From contig NZ_VUJV01000001.1 in the NCBI RefSeq assembly GCF_008373755.1, positions 124,001-188,000 on the forward strand: 64,000 nt of DNA. The letters are read 5' to 3'. This DNA is from Nocardioides humilatus (lineage in GTDB: Bacteria > Actinomycetota > Actinomycetes > Propionibacteriales > Nocardioidaceae). This document shows, piece by piece, positions 42,966 to 51,521 of this stretch. The translations under genes and the position numbers were made by a program. The number at the start of each line of letters is the position of its first letter. Position 1 is the stretch's first letter. The notes under the pieces are model-generated. The model saw only the letters and a program-made list of their open reading frames with translations. It was not told the DNA's origin and searched no databases.

Positions 42966-43936
42966 ACGACCCGGCCGACGGTCGCGCCGTCCGCCAGACG
43001 CTGGACGCCGGCGGCGACGTCCTCGAGCGGAAGTCGCTCGCTCACCAGCGGATTGATGAGCCCCTGATCGGCGAGCTCCGTCAGCGCCCGGTGGCACTCC
43101 TGGACCGCGGGCGGGTCGAAGAGGTTGTACATGCCCCAGTGCAGGCCGACGATCGCGTAGTTCTTGATCAGCGCGTGGTTGAGCGCGGCCGACTGGATCT
43201 CGCCGCCGGCGAACCCGATGATCAGGATCCGGCCCTCCCACGCGATGCACTTGGTCGAGCGCGCGTAGGTCTCGCCGCCGACGGGGTCGTAGATGACGTC
43301 GGCGCCGCGGCCGCCGGTCTCGGCCTTCACGACCTCGACGAAGTCCTGCTGGTGGCGGTCGATCACGACGTCGGCACCGAGGACGCGCGCGACCTCGGCC
43401 TTCTCCGGACCACCGACGACCCCGATCACCCGGGCGCCGGCTGCCTTGCCGAGCTGGATGGCGGCACTGCCGACTCCGCCCGCCGCCGCGTGGACCAGGA
43501 GCGTCTCCCCCGCCTTGATCTGGGCGCGACGGTGAAGGCCGAACCAGCCGGTCTGGTAGCCGATGTAGAGGCTCGCGGCCTGGCCGTCGTCGAGCGAGTC
43601 CGGCGCGGGGAACGCGAGCGGCTCGTCCATCAGCGCGAGCTCCGCGAAGCCGCCGTAGGGCATCGTGCTCGCGCCGACGACGCGGTCGCCGACGGCGTGC
43701 TGGGTGACCTCGGCGCCGATCGCGACGACCTCGCCGCACAGCTCGACGCCCGGCGTGAACGGGAGGTCCGGCTTCACCTGGTAGAGCCCGCGGCACATCA
43801 AGACGTCGGGGAAGTTCGCCGGGGCTGCCAGCACCCGTACGACAACCTGCTTCGGCCCCGGCTCGGGCGCGGGCACGTCGACCAGGGTCATCACCTCAGC
43901 GGGCTCACCGAGCTCCGCGACCTGCCACGCCTTCAT
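42941..43936 (-). CDS. NADPH:quinone oxidoreductase-like MDR protein
   Basis: A 331-residue medium-chain reductase without the catalytic zinc Cys/His set. It has the N-terminal GroES-like fold (LPFTPGVELCGEVVAIG), the cofactor site AAAGGVGSAAIQLGKAAGARVIG and the NADPH-binding region. It may reduce quinones or enoyl compounds. ATG 43936 has AGAGG five bases upstream. Three direct repeats lie in the gap to the divergent hydrolase gene. Confidence 0.9.
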   Translation of the reverse strand: MKAWQVAELGEPAEVMTLVDVPAPEPGPKQVVVRVLAAPANFPDVLMCRGLYQVKPDLPFTPGVELCGEVVAIGAEVTQHAVGDRVVGASTMPYGGFAELALMDEPLAFPAPDSLDDGQAASLYIGYQTGWFGLHRRAQIKAGETLLVHAAAGGVGSAAIQLGKAAGARVIGVVGGPEKAEVARVLGADVVIDRHQQDFVEVVKAETGGRGADVIYDPVGGETYARSTKCIAWEGRILIIGFAGGEIQSAALNHALIKNYAIVGLHWGMYNLFDPPAVQECHRALTELADQGLINPLVSERLPLEDVAAGVQRLADGATVGRVVYQASSTT

Positions 43937-43945
43937 CGATGCCTC

Positions 43946-43987
43946 TTTCTCACAGTGCCGTTTCTCGCAGTGTCTTCTCAAACAGTG
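43946..43987. repeat. Three direct repeats with 15-base period
   Basis: TTTCTCACAGTG, TTTCTCGCAGTG and TTCTCAAACAGTG follow each other, and the CAGTG cores begin at 43953, 43968 and 43983, exactly 15 bases apart. They lie in the promoter region between two divergent genes, so they may be binding sites for a regulator. Confidence 0.6.
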
Positions 43988-44030
43988 GGGTGCCTGTCCA
44001 TCGTGACAGTAGTACTGGCAAGGTGCTGCC

Positions 44031-44918
44031 ATGAAGCAGCCGACGCTCGTGGACGCCGGACCGGTCTCGATCGCCTACGAGACCTTCGGGTCCCCCGACG
44101 ACCCCACCGTGGTCCTCATCGCCGGCATCGCGACCCAGATGCTCGGCTGGCCGGACGGCTTCTGCCAGGGCCTCGCCGACGAGGGCTTCCAGGTGCTCCG
44201 GTTCGACAACCGTGACGTCGGGCTGTCGACGCACTTCCACGATGCCGAGCTGCCGCAGGTCGACCTGACGCCGGGCGCGACCCGGACGGCGCCGTACCTC
44301 CTCGGCGACATGGCCGACGACGTCGCCGCGCTGCTGGACGCACTCGACCTCGACCGCGTCCACGTCGTCGGCTTCTCGATGGGCGGGATGATCGCCCAGG
44401 AGGTCGCGCTGCGGCACCCCGAGCGGGTCATCAGCCTGACGTCGATCATGTCGACGCCGTCGGCCAACGTGGGCGAGCCGACGCCCGAGGCGATCGCCGC
44501 CCTCTTGTCTCCGTCGGCCAAGACCGTTGTGGAGGCCTCGGATCGCGCGGTCGAGACCTACGCCGTCGTCGGGTCGCCTGGCTACCCGACCGACGAGGCC
44601 TGGCTCCGCGCGACCGCCGAGGAGTCCTACCGGCGCAGCAATGATCCGAAGGGCGTCGTGCGGCAGTTCGCCGCCGTCATCGCCTCCCGTGACCGACGCC
44701 CCGGCCTGCGCGAGCTGGCGATCCCGACCCTCGTGCTCCACGGCGAGGAGGACCCGCTGATCCAGGTCGACGGCGGCCACCAGACCGCCGCAGCCGTGCC
44801 CGGCGCGCGCCTGGTCACCTACCCCGGCATGGGCCACGACTTCCCCCAACCCCTGTGGCCCGCCTTCATCGGCGAGATCACCGACCACGCCCTCCGAGCA
44901 CAGAAGGAAGATCGATGA
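44031..44918 (+). CDS. Alpha/beta-fold hydrolase
   Basis: A 295-residue hydrolase with the nucleophile elbow GFSMGG, an oxyanion segment near LIAGIATQMLGW, an acid in HGEEDPLI and the His in GMGHDFP. It resembles esterases and lactone or haloperoxidase-like hydrolases. The substrate is unknown. A CAAGGT hexamer stands six bases before the ATG. The stop overlaps the thioesterase start (ATGA), so the pair probably acts in one route. Confidence 0.87.
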   Translation: MKQPTLVDAGPVSIAYETFGSPDDPTVVLIAGIATQMLGWPDGFCQGLADEGFQVLRFDNRDVGLSTHFHDAELPQVDLTPGATRTAPYLLGDMADDVAALLDALDLDRVHVVGFSMGGMIAQEVALRHPERVISLTSIMSTPSANVGEPTPEAIAALLSPSAKTVVEASDRAVETYAVVGSPGYPTDEAWLRATAEESYRRSNDPKGVVRQFAAVIASRDRRPGLRELAIPTLVLHGEEDPLIQVDGGHQTAAAVPGARLVTYPGMGHDFPQPLWPAFIGEITDHALRAQKEDR

Positions 44919-45370
44919 CGAACTTCGAGGCCGAGACCCAGGCCATGCACCAGCTCATCCCGATCCTCGGCCACATGGGCATCCGCGTCGTCGACGCCGG
45001 CCCCGGCCACGCGACGGTCGAGCTCCCCGCGGCGCCCAACGGCAACCACTTCGGCGTGCTCTACGCCGGCTCGCTCTTCACCGCCTGCGAGGTGCTCGGC
45101 GGGATCGTGCCGCGGGCCTCGTTCGACCTCGAGGGCGAGCTGGCCGGTTACGTGCCGCTGGTGAAGACCGCGGAGATCAACTACCTGCGTCCCGGCCTCG
45201 GCGACGTGCAGGCGCGGGGCACGATCACGCCCGAGGAGATCGACCGGGTCCGCGCCGAGGCGCTGGAGACCGGCAAGTCCAACTTCGTGATGGAGACCGA
45301 GATCGTCGACGGTCAGGGGACGGTCATCGCGACGATGCGGGCGACCAACCAGCTCCGCAAGATGGTCTGA
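44915..45370 (+). CDS. Hot-dog-fold thioesterase-like protein
   Basis: A 151-residue single-domain protein of the YiiD-C/PaaI-like (DUF4442) type. The GNHFGVLYAGSLFTACEVLGG helix region is typical of the hot-dog fold. The reaction is probably hydrolysis of an acyl-CoA thioester. AAGGAAG lies before the ATG, which overlaps the hydrolase stop. It converges with the MpaB-like gene. Confidence 0.83.
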   Translation: MTNFEAETQAMHQLIPILGHMGIRVVDAGPGHATVELPAAPNGNHFGVLYAGSLFTACEVLGGIVPRASFDLEGELAGYVPLVKTAEINYLRPGLGDVQARGTITPEEIDRVRAEALETGKSNFVMETEIVDGQGTVIATMRATNQLRKMV

Positions 45371-45382
45371 TCTCCACCAAGG

Positions 45383-46204
45383 TCAGGTCAGCCGCCAGCC
45401 GCGCTTGATCCGGAACCGGACCTCGGCGAGCTGGAGTCGCACCGGCAGCATCCGCGCCCAGCGCGGGAGCAGCCGCGAGCCGAAACGACCGAGCTTGATC
45501 AGCCGGTCGAAGCGGCGCTGGTCCTTGTCGGTCCAGTCGATGCCGATGGCCTCGCGGAACTCCGGCGGCAGGAAGCCGGCGGTGCCCAGGCGGTTGATCG
45601 AGGCGTTCCCCCAGCGCATCCAGCGGGGGATCATCTTGAGGTCGACGATGGCGAGGAGGTGCTGGCGCACCGGCTCGTCGTACTGCACCCGGGCCAGGCC
45701 CTCGGCCCAGTACTTCTCGAACGCCTCGCGGTCCGCGGGCCACTGGTCCTCCTGCACCTGCAGGGAGGTGCCGAGCCGGCTGCAGTAGGAGTAGAGGGCC
45801 TCCTCCTCGAAGTCCGTCAGCGGACCGAGGAAGGCCAGCCGCATGTCGCGCACGCCGACGTAGAGGCAGGCGGCCACCCACAGCTGGAGGGCCGGGTCGA
45901 ACGCGTTGTACTTCACCGGGCTGTCGGGGCCCGAGCGCACCGGCACGTGCGAGCGGTTGACGGCTTCCCGGTACGCCGCCCGGTCGGCGTCGTTGCCGAA
46001 GAGAGCGACGACGAGGTAGCTGATCGTGGTGCGCAGCCGCTTCCACGGGTGCAGCATCACGTTGCCGTGGTCGACCTTGCTCTCGACGACGCCGTAGCCG
46101 ACCTCGGGCCAGCCCAACTGCATGATCACGTTGGCCGCGGAGCCGAGGAAGCCTGCGGGACCCGGGATGTGGTCACGAATGTCGAAGTCGGGAGCGTCGC
46201 GCAC
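45383..46204 (-). CDS. Oxygenase MpaB family protein (DUF2236)
   Basis: A 273-residue mostly helical protein of the DUF2236/MpaB-like group, some of which are haem oxygenases (latex-clearing protein relatives) that cleave isoprenoid chains. The early LGWPEVGYGVVE, HGNVMLHPWKRLRTT and later WVAACLYVGVRD segments are family-like. No signal peptide is seen. GTG 46204 is six bases after TAGTCT, with TTGACA further up. Substrate and haem binding are inferred. Confidence 0.82.
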   Translation of the reverse strand: MRDAPDFDIRDHIPGPAGFLGSAANVIMQLGWPEVGYGVVESKVDHGNVMLHPWKRLRTTISYLVVALFGNDADRAAYREAVNRSHVPVRSGPDSPVKYNAFDPALQLWVAACLYVGVRDMRLAFLGPLTDFEEEALYSYCSRLGTSLQVQEDQWPADREAFEKYWAEGLARVQYDEPVRQHLLAIVDLKMIPRWMRWGNASINRLGTAGFLPPEFREAIGIDWTDKDQRRFDRLIKLGRFGSRLLPRWARMLPVRLQLAEVRFRIKRGWRLT

Positions 46205-46210
46205 CCGCTC

Positions 46211-46237
46211 AGACTAACTGAGCACGTGCGTTGTCAA
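46211..46237 (-). promoter_or_regulatory. Promoter with -35 and -10 for the MpaB-like gene
   Basis: TTGACA (46232-46237) and TAGTCT (46211-46216), 15 bases apart and read on the minus strand, form the most canonical promoter in the window. TAGTCT is six bases from the GTG start, so the mRNA should be leaderless. Confidence 0.55.
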
Positions 46238-46242
46238 CTAGT

Positions 46243-46259
46243 CGCCGGCGGGGCCGGCG
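46243..46259. terminator. Hairpin CGCCGGC-GGG-GCCGGCG
   Basis: A perfect 7-base stem with a 3-base loop, 35 bases past the stop of the small membrane protein gene on the minus strand. There is no T-run. It is a plausible GC-rich terminator. Confidence 0.35.
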
Positions 46260-46293
46260 GATGGTTCGATCAGCAGGTTGGTCAGCGGGTCGA

Positions 46294-46524
46294 TCAGGCA
46301 GCGTCGGCGAGCACGGCGCCGGACGGTCCGACCTCGGGCACGTGCAGGGCGTGGCGGGTGCGCGAGTGCTCCTTGGCGGCCACGACCCGAGCGGTGACGG
46401 TGTCGCCGTCCTTGCGCGAGAACTGGTCGACCACCCAGCCGAGGGAGATCGCGAGCATCGGGATCCACACGGGGAGCAGCATGAAAGCGAAGAGCGGGAC
46501 GAAGGTGGAGAGCGCCTGGTTCAT
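46294..46524 (-). CDS. Small membrane protein, hypothetical
   Basis: A 76-residue protein. A hydrophobic N-terminal half (FVPLFAFMLLPVWIPMLAISLGW, abbreviated) forms one or two helices, followed by a charged, soluble tail. I do not recognise a family. The ATG is seven bases after a CAGACT hexamer. The gene sits alone between the MpaB-like gene and the PucR-type regulator. Confidence 0.55.
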   Translation of the reverse strand: MNQALSTFVPLFAFMLLPVWIPMLAISLGWVVDQFSRKDGDTVTARVVAAKEHSRTRHALHVPEVGPSGAVLADAA

Positions 46525-46650
46525 GTCGACAAGTCTGGAAGAGCGGGCGCCATCGTGACTCGTGCCTCAGAACCAACATCCCGGGAGTGATTTGGGCAGC
46601 CGCACAACGGCCCGCCTAACCGCTACCTTGCTCCCAACGAGAGGGGAACG

Positions 46651-47874
46651 ATGCCGTCCGACCGGTCCGCCATGGAGGCATGGATCGCCGCGTTCGTCGC
46701 TCGCGAGTCCCTGCCCGCTGCGCTCGAGGGCTGGGTCGAGCGGGTCGCGAAGCCGACCCTCGCGGAGAACCCGGAGGTCGCTGACGACCCGGCACTGTCG
46801 CGCCTGGTCGCCGAGACCGTGCGGACCCAGTGGCTGGCGTTCCTCGACAGCCTGAGCAACCCCGAGCCCACCCACCGGATGGTGCGGCCCGCCGCGGAGA
46901 TCGCGGCCGAGCTCGCCCGGCGGCGCTACCCGCTCCCGGTGCTCTTCCGGGTCTACCGCGTGGCCCAGCAGGCGGTGTGGGACTACGTCACGACCGTCAC
47001 CGAGTCGGCCCAGGGTCACGACGTCGATCCGGCCGACGTGCTGGTGCTGTTCTGGGGCCGGGCCAGCACCTGGCTCGACGCGTCGGTCGAGGCCTCGGTC
47101 GAGATCTTCCAGGGCGAGCAGGACCGGGTGCGCCAAGGCGCCGATGCGCAGCGCATCGATGCGGTGCGCGACATCCTCAGCGGCGATGGCAGCGACCCCA
47201 AGGAGCTGTCGGCTCGGCTCGGCGGCCACCCGCTGTCCGGCTTCAACACCGCGCTGCTGCTGCACACCGAGGACTTCGAGGCGGTCCCCGACCTCACGGT
47301 CGCCGCCAACGAGCTGGCGCGCGTCATCGGCACCCGGCCCCTCATCGCACACCCGGGTGGACGCGACCTGTGGTGCTGGTTCGGCACCCGGCAGGCGCCC
47401 GACGTCGCCGAGCTGCGCGACTCGGCGCCCTGGCTCGCCGAGCGTGGCCTGTCCGCCACGGTCGGCTCGCCGAGCGAAGGGCTCGCCGGCTTCCGGCAGA
47501 GCCACCAGGAGGCGCAGGAGGCACAGCGGGTCGCCTTCGCGATGGTGTCGCCCGCGGCACTGACCCTCTTCGCCGACGTCGAGGTGCTGGCGGTGATGTC
47601 GGCTTCCCCCGAAGCATCACGACGTTTCGTGTTGCGCACCCTCGGGCCGCTCGCCGACCCCGGCGAGACGACGTCCCGGCTGCGGCAGACACTGAGCGCC
47701 CTGCTCACCTCCGGCAGCGTCGACGAGGCATCGACCCGACTGACGGTGCACAAGAACACCGTGCGCTACCGGGTCAACCAGGCCGAGGAGCTGCTCGGTC
47801 GGCGCGCCTACGACGCGCCGACCGAGACCGAGCTCGCGCTCCGCTACTACGAGGCGTTCCTCGCGACCGAGTAG
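46651..47874 (+). CDS. PucR/CdaR-type transcriptional regulator 1
   Basis: A 407-residue regulator. A helical N-terminal sensor part (about 1-170), a degenerate GGDEF-like middle and a C-terminal helix-turn-helix (TSRLTVHKNTVRYRVNQAEELLG, abbreviated) match the PucR/CdaR group. It probably controls an adjacent gene, perhaps the GH5 enzyme 37 bases downstream. GAGAGGGG precedes the ATG and TACCTT (46624-46629) is the likely -10. A paralogue lies at 60176. Confidence 0.87.
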   Translation: MPSDRSAMEAWIAAFVARESLPAALEGWVERVAKPTLAENPEVADDPALSRLVAETVRTQWLAFLDSLSNPEPTHRMVRPAAEIAAELARRRYPLPVLFRVYRVAQQAVWDYVTTVTESAQGHDVDPADVLVLFWGRASTWLDASVEASVEIFQGEQDRVRQGADAQRIDAVRDILSGDGSDPKELSARLGGHPLSGFNTALLLHTEDFEAVPDLTVAANELARVIGTRPLIAHPGGRDLWCWFGTRQAPDVAELRDSAPWLAERGLSATVGSPSEGLAGFRQSHQEAQEAQRVAFAMVSPAALTLFADVEVLAVMSASPEASRRFVLRTLGPLADPGETTSRLRQTLSALLTSGSVDEASTRLTVHKNTVRYRVNQAEELLGRRAYDAPTETELALRYYEAFLATE

Positions 47875-47910
47875 GCGTGACGCAACGGCCAATAGGTCGT
47901 TTGTCCTGCT

Positions 47911-49437
47911 GTGCGACTGCTCCCCGCTGTGATCTCTGCTGTTCTCCTGACCGCGCTCGCTGCCGCGCCCGGAGCTTCCGGGAGCACAGCGGCGACCGCG
48001 GCGGCGCCGACGCACATTTCCGACGCCGTTGCAGCACCCGATCCCCGCCCGACCCCCTCCGGGCGATTCCTGCTGGACCCGCAGGGCCGGGCGCTGGTGC
48101 TGCACGGCGTCAACATGGTCTACAAGCTCCCTCCCTACGCCCCCGACGAGATCGGCTTCGACGCCGACGACGCGCAGTTCCTCGTCGACCAGGGCTTCAC
48201 GACGGTGCGGCTGGGCCTGATCTGGAAGGCCGTCGAGCCCGAGCCGGGTCAGTACGACGACGCCTACCTCTCCCGCATCCGCGCCACGACCGAGCTCCTG
48301 GCCGCCCACGGCATCTGGGTGCTGCTCGACTTCCACCAGGACCTCTTCCACGAGCGCTTCCAGGGCGAGGGCGCACCCGACTGGGCGGTCCAGGACGACG
48401 GCCTGCCCGCGGAGCCGCAGCTCGGCTTCCCCTACAACTACTTCGGACAGCTCGCGCTGAACCGAGCCTTCGACCACTTCTGGGCCAACTCCCCCGCACC
48501 TGACGGCATCGGCCTGCAGGACCACTACGCAGCGGCGTGGGCCCACGTGGCGTCGTACTTCCTCGCGACGCCGGGCGTCATGGGATTCGACCTCTTCAAC
48601 GAGCCGTGGCCGGGCACGTCCTTCCCGAAGTGCGTCAACCCGCTGGGCTGCCGCGGCTTCGACAAGAAGCTGCAGGCCTTCTCGCAGCGGGTGATCGACC
48701 AGATCCGGACCGTCGATGCGCGGACGCCGATCTTCTACGAGCCCCACGTGCTCTTCAACAACGGCGTGCGGACCTCGCTGACACCGCGCGGTCCCCGCCT
48801 CGGCTTCTCGTTCCACGACTACTGCCTGACCGCGGATCTCGGCCTCGAGGGCACGCCAGTGCAGGACATCAGCTGCAACGTCTTCGACAACCTGGTGTGG
48901 GCCAACACCGAGGCGCAGCTCAAGCGCACCGGCGACACTCCCCTGCTGACCGAGTTCGGCGCGACCACCGACACCAAGGTGCTGACCGAGATGGTCGACC
49001 GCGCCGCTGAGCACCGCTGGGGCTGGCAGTACTGGGCCTACACCGGCTTCGACCCCACCACGACCGGCCCCGGCGACGAGCAGTCCCTGGTCCGCGACCC
49101 GAGCCAGCCGCCGACCGGCGACAACCTCGACGAGGCCAAGCTCGACGCGATCGTCACGCCGCACCCGCTGGTGGTCTCCGGCACCCCGACCGCCTGGCAC
49201 TTCGACCGCGCGACCGGAGAGTTCACGACCTCGTGGACGACGAAGAAGGTCCGCGGACTGGGCAGCTTCGCCGCCGGCTCACTCACCCGGATCGCCCTGC
49301 CGACACGTGTCTACGACGCCGGCTACGACGTCACCGTCACCGGCGGGCAGGTCGTCTCCGTCGCGGACGCGCCGGTGCTCGTCGTACGCCAGCAGGCCGG
49401 CGCCTCATCGATCGCAGTCACCGTCACACCTCGCTGA
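47911..49437 (+). CDS. Secreted endoglycoceramidase-like GH5 enzyme
   Basis: A 508-residue exported hydrolase with a signal peptide (about 1-24). The barrel has FHQDLFHERF, the acid/base E231 in LFNEPWPG and the nucleophile E348 in LLTEFGA, a set typical of endoglycoceramidase-related GH5 enzymes, which cut oligosaccharides from glycosphingolipids or steryl glucosides. A C-terminal beta domain (about 400-508) follows. The substrate in this organism is unknown. The start is GTG. Confidence 0.86.
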   Translation: MRLLPAVISAVLLTALAAAPGASGSTAATAAAPTHISDAVAAPDPRPTPSGRFLLDPQGRALVLHGVNMVYKLPPYAPDEIGFDADDAQFLVDQGFTTVRLGLIWKAVEPEPGQYDDAYLSRIRATTELLAAHGIWVLLDFHQDLFHERFQGEGAPDWAVQDDGLPAEPQLGFPYNYFGQLALNRAFDHFWANSPAPDGIGLQDHYAAAWAHVASYFLATPGVMGFDLFNEPWPGTSFPKCVNPLGCRGFDKKLQAFSQRVIDQIRTVDARTPIFYEPHVLFNNGVRTSLTPRGPRLGFSFHDYCLTADLGLEGTPVQDISCNVFDNLVWANTEAQLKRTGDTPLLTEFGATTDTKVLTEMVDRAAEHRWGWQYWAYTGFDPTTTGPGDEQSLVRDPSQPPTGDNLDEAKLDAIVTPHPLVVSGTPTAWHFDRATGEFTTSWTTKKVRGLGSFAAGSLTRIALPTRVYDAGYDVTVTGGQVVSVADAPVLVVRQQAGASSIAVTVTPR

Positions 49438-49451
49438 GTCGAGCAGGCTGC

Positions 49452-50078
49452 TCACAGGCGGAGGCGGTCCGGAAACCCCGTCCACCGGAGATCCGCCGGC
49501 AGGTGGGTCATGTCGTTGGCAACGACCACCGATGGGGGCGCTCCGAGTTCATAGCGGATCACCGTCAGTCCCGCGTGGCACTGGCTGGGGGGAAACCAGC
49601 GCCAGGCAGGGGCGTCCAGCGCGTGTCGCACCAACCACCCGATCGTGAAGGCGTGGGTGATGACGACATCAACGGGCGGCCGTCCATCCACCGCCGGACC
49701 GGCCAGCAGGTCGATCGCCCGCGCTCCGAGACGCGCGCCCGCGGACCCCTCGTCCGGGGAGACGTCCGCCAGGAACGACGCGACCAGGTCTCTCCAGGCA
49801 TCGGGTACCTCGTCACGACTCGGCAGGTGAGGCACGTAGTCGCCAGCAGTTTCCTCCTCCACCAGCGAGGGACCCTGCTCGAACTGTGCCGCCACGACTC
49901 GCGCGGTCACGGCCGCACGCGGGAGCGGTCCGTGCGTGATTTGGTCCACCGGCAGGGATGCGAGGCGACGGCCCAGATGCTCGGCCTGCCGCGCGCCGCT
50001 CGACGTCAGTCCCGCACCGTCTTCCTCGGGCTCGGCGTGGCGCGCCAGGTACAGCAAGCGTGTGGCGGTCCGAGCCAT
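49452..50078 (-). CDS. Histidine phosphatase (phosphoglycerate mutase-like) family protein
   Basis: A 208-residue protein with the catalytic RHAEP motif close to the N terminus (LLYLARHAEPEEDG) and a second His in VITHAFTIGWLVRHAL. This is the branch 1 histidine phosphatase pattern; the substrate could be a phosphosugar or a phosphoprotein. ATG 50078 is chosen because it places RHAEP near residue 12, as in relatives; an open frame continues to 50165. A short inverted repeat GAGCAG-G-CTGCTC lies at its convergent end with the GH5 gene. Confidence 0.85.
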   Translation of the reverse strand: MARTATRLLYLARHAEPEEDGAGLTSSGARQAEHLGRRLASLPVDQITHGPLPRAAVTARVVAAQFEQGPSLVEEETAGDYVPHLPSRDEVPDAWRDLVASFLADVSPDEGSAGARLGARAIDLLAGPAVDGRPPVDVVITHAFTIGWLVRHALDAPAWRWFPPSQCHAGLTVIRYELGAPPSVVVANDMTHLPADLRWTGFPDRLRL

Positions 50079-50174
50079 GCGCACATCAAAGCACCAGGCC
50101 AGGCGCCGGCTACTGCCGCTCGAGGTACGCGGGGCTGCCGACTTTCGCTCGTCGACCGATGACAAACTTCGGCC

Positions 50175-50420
50175 ATGTCCGATCCCGCGTCCAACCCCAC
50201 CACCTCTGACACGGAGGCCCGCTGGGCGCCGGCGTCACCCATGGCCGTACTCCTGCCCGGCGTCGTGCTCTTGTTCGCCGGGCTCTGGATGGTGACGGAC
50301 AACGGTCCGTTGGCGACGGGGTGGGCGTTCTTCGCCATCGGCCTGGCCATGCTGATCGTCGGCGCGGTGGCGTGGGGCGTCGCATGGGGGCTGGATCTGC
50401 ACGACGAGAACCGGCGCTGA
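50175..50420 (+). CDS. Small two-helix membrane protein
   Basis: An 81-residue protein with a polar N terminus and two membrane helices (AVLLPGVVLLFAGLWMV and WAFFAIGLAMLIVGAVAWG). No family is recognised. The ATG follows CAAACT by six bases. It stands just before the second ars operon but has a different promoter, so a link is not shown. Confidence 0.6.
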   Translation: MSDPASNPTTSDTEARWAPASPMAVLLPGVVLLFAGLWMVTDNGPLATGWAFFAIGLAMLIVGAVAWGVAWGLDLHDENRR

Positions 50421-50452
50421 CCGAACCACGAGCGGCCCCCGGTTGGCAGCAG

Positions 50453-50478
50453 ACATAGACGACTGTCAACATAGACAC
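50453..50478. promoter_or_regulatory. Candidate ArsR operator of the second ars operon
   Basis: ACATAGAC occurs twice (50453-50460 and 50469-50476), 16 bases apart, and TGTC-AACATA-GACA (50465-50478) is an inverted repeat that ends right before the arsR ATG. The site overlaps the promoter and the first bases of the message. Confidence 0.5.
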
Positions 50479-50838
50479 ATGTCGAAGTCTTTGCTGGAGC
50501 TCACGCCGGTCGAGACCGTCGCGTGCTCCTCGCCGCTGATGAAGCAGCCGCTGTCGAGCGATGCGGCTGAGCGGATCGCGCCCCTCCTGAAGGCACTGGC
50601 CGACCCGGTCCGGCTGCGGCTGCTGTCGCTCGTCGCCTCGCACGTCGACGGCGAGGCGTGCGTGTGCGACCTCAACGACGCCTTCGACCTGTCGCAGCCG
50701 ACCATCAGTCACCACCTCAAGGTTCTCCACGAGGTCGGCCTGCTCGACCGCACCAAGCGCGGGGTGTGGGTCTACTACTCGATCAAGAGCGAGGCCCTGG
50801 CCGATCTCGGTGCGCTGATCGGTGGCGTCGCCCGATGA
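50479..50838 (+). CDS. arsR: ArsR-family repressor of the second ars operon
   Basis: A 119-residue winged-helix regulator. It has C61 and C63 in ACVCDL, C16 in the N-terminal arm, and LSQPTISHHLKVL as the recognition helix. The metal ligands resemble those of the first ArsR at 40109, which makes the two paralogues. ATG 50479 is placed right behind a candidate operator. The stop overlaps the aquaporin start (ATGA), so it is the first gene of a three-gene operon. Confidence 0.9.
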   Translation: MSKSLLELTPVETVACSSPLMKQPLSSDAAERIAPLLKALADPVRLRLLSLVASHVDGEACVCDLNDAFDLSQPTISHHLKVLHEVGLLDRTKRGVWVYYSIKSEALADLGALIGGVAR

Positions 50839-51521
50839 GCACGGATGTCGCACGCAAGTTCGCAGCCGAACTCGTCGGTACGGCGTTCCTCGTGATGGCC
50901 GTCATCGGCTCCGGCATCGCCGCCACGCGGCTCTCCCCCGACGACGTCGGCCTCCAGCTGCTCGAGAACAGCCTCATCACCGGCGCCGCCCTGGTCGCGC
51001 TGATCCTCGCTCTCCAGCCGGTCTCAGCCGCCTTCAACCCGGTGGTCACCCTGGTCGAGCGTTCGCTGGGGCTGATCGGCACCCGCGACGCAGTCGCTCT
51101 GGTGACCGCGCAGGTCGCTGGCGGGTTCCTCGGAGCGGTCGTCGCCAACCTCATGTTCGAGCTCGACGCGATCTCTATCGCCTCGACCGACCGATCCAGC
51201 AGCGGTCACTGGCTGGGCGAGGTCGTCGCCACCTTCGGCCTCGTGCTTGTCATCTTCGGGTGCGTGCGGTCCCAGCGCAGCGACACCGTCGCGTTCGCCG
51301 TCGGCGGCTACATCACCGCGGCCTACTGGTTCACCAGCAGCACCAGCTTCGCCAATCCGGCGGTGACCGTCGCCCGGATGTTCTCCGACACCTTCGCCGG
51401 CATCGAGCCGGCGTCTGTCCCGATGTTCATCGTCATGCAGCTCGTGGGCGGCGCACTCGCCCTCGCGGCCGTACGACTGCTCTTCCCGTCCGCCAACCCC
51501 ATCCCCGAGGAATCTCGATGA
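50835..51521 (+). CDS. Aquaglyceroporin of the AqpS type
   Basis: A 228-residue MIP-family channel with six membrane helices. The second signature is NPAVT, but the first is changed from NPA to NPV (FNPVVTLVE). In ars operons such channels let As(III) made by ArsC leave the cell, replacing an ArsB or Acr3 pump. The start overlaps arsR and the stop overlaps arsC, both ATGA. The context makes the arsenite role likely. Confidence 0.87.
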   Translation: MSTDVARKFAAELVGTAFLVMAVIGSGIAATRLSPDDVGLQLLENSLITGAALVALILALQPVSAAFNPVVTLVERSLGLIGTRDAVALVTAQVAGGFLGAVVANLMFELDAISIASTDRSSSGHWLGEVVATFGLVLVIFGCVRSQRSDTVAFAVGGYITAAYWFTSSTSFANPAVTVARMFSDTFAGIEPASVPMFIVMQLVGGALALAAVRLLFPSANPIPEESR

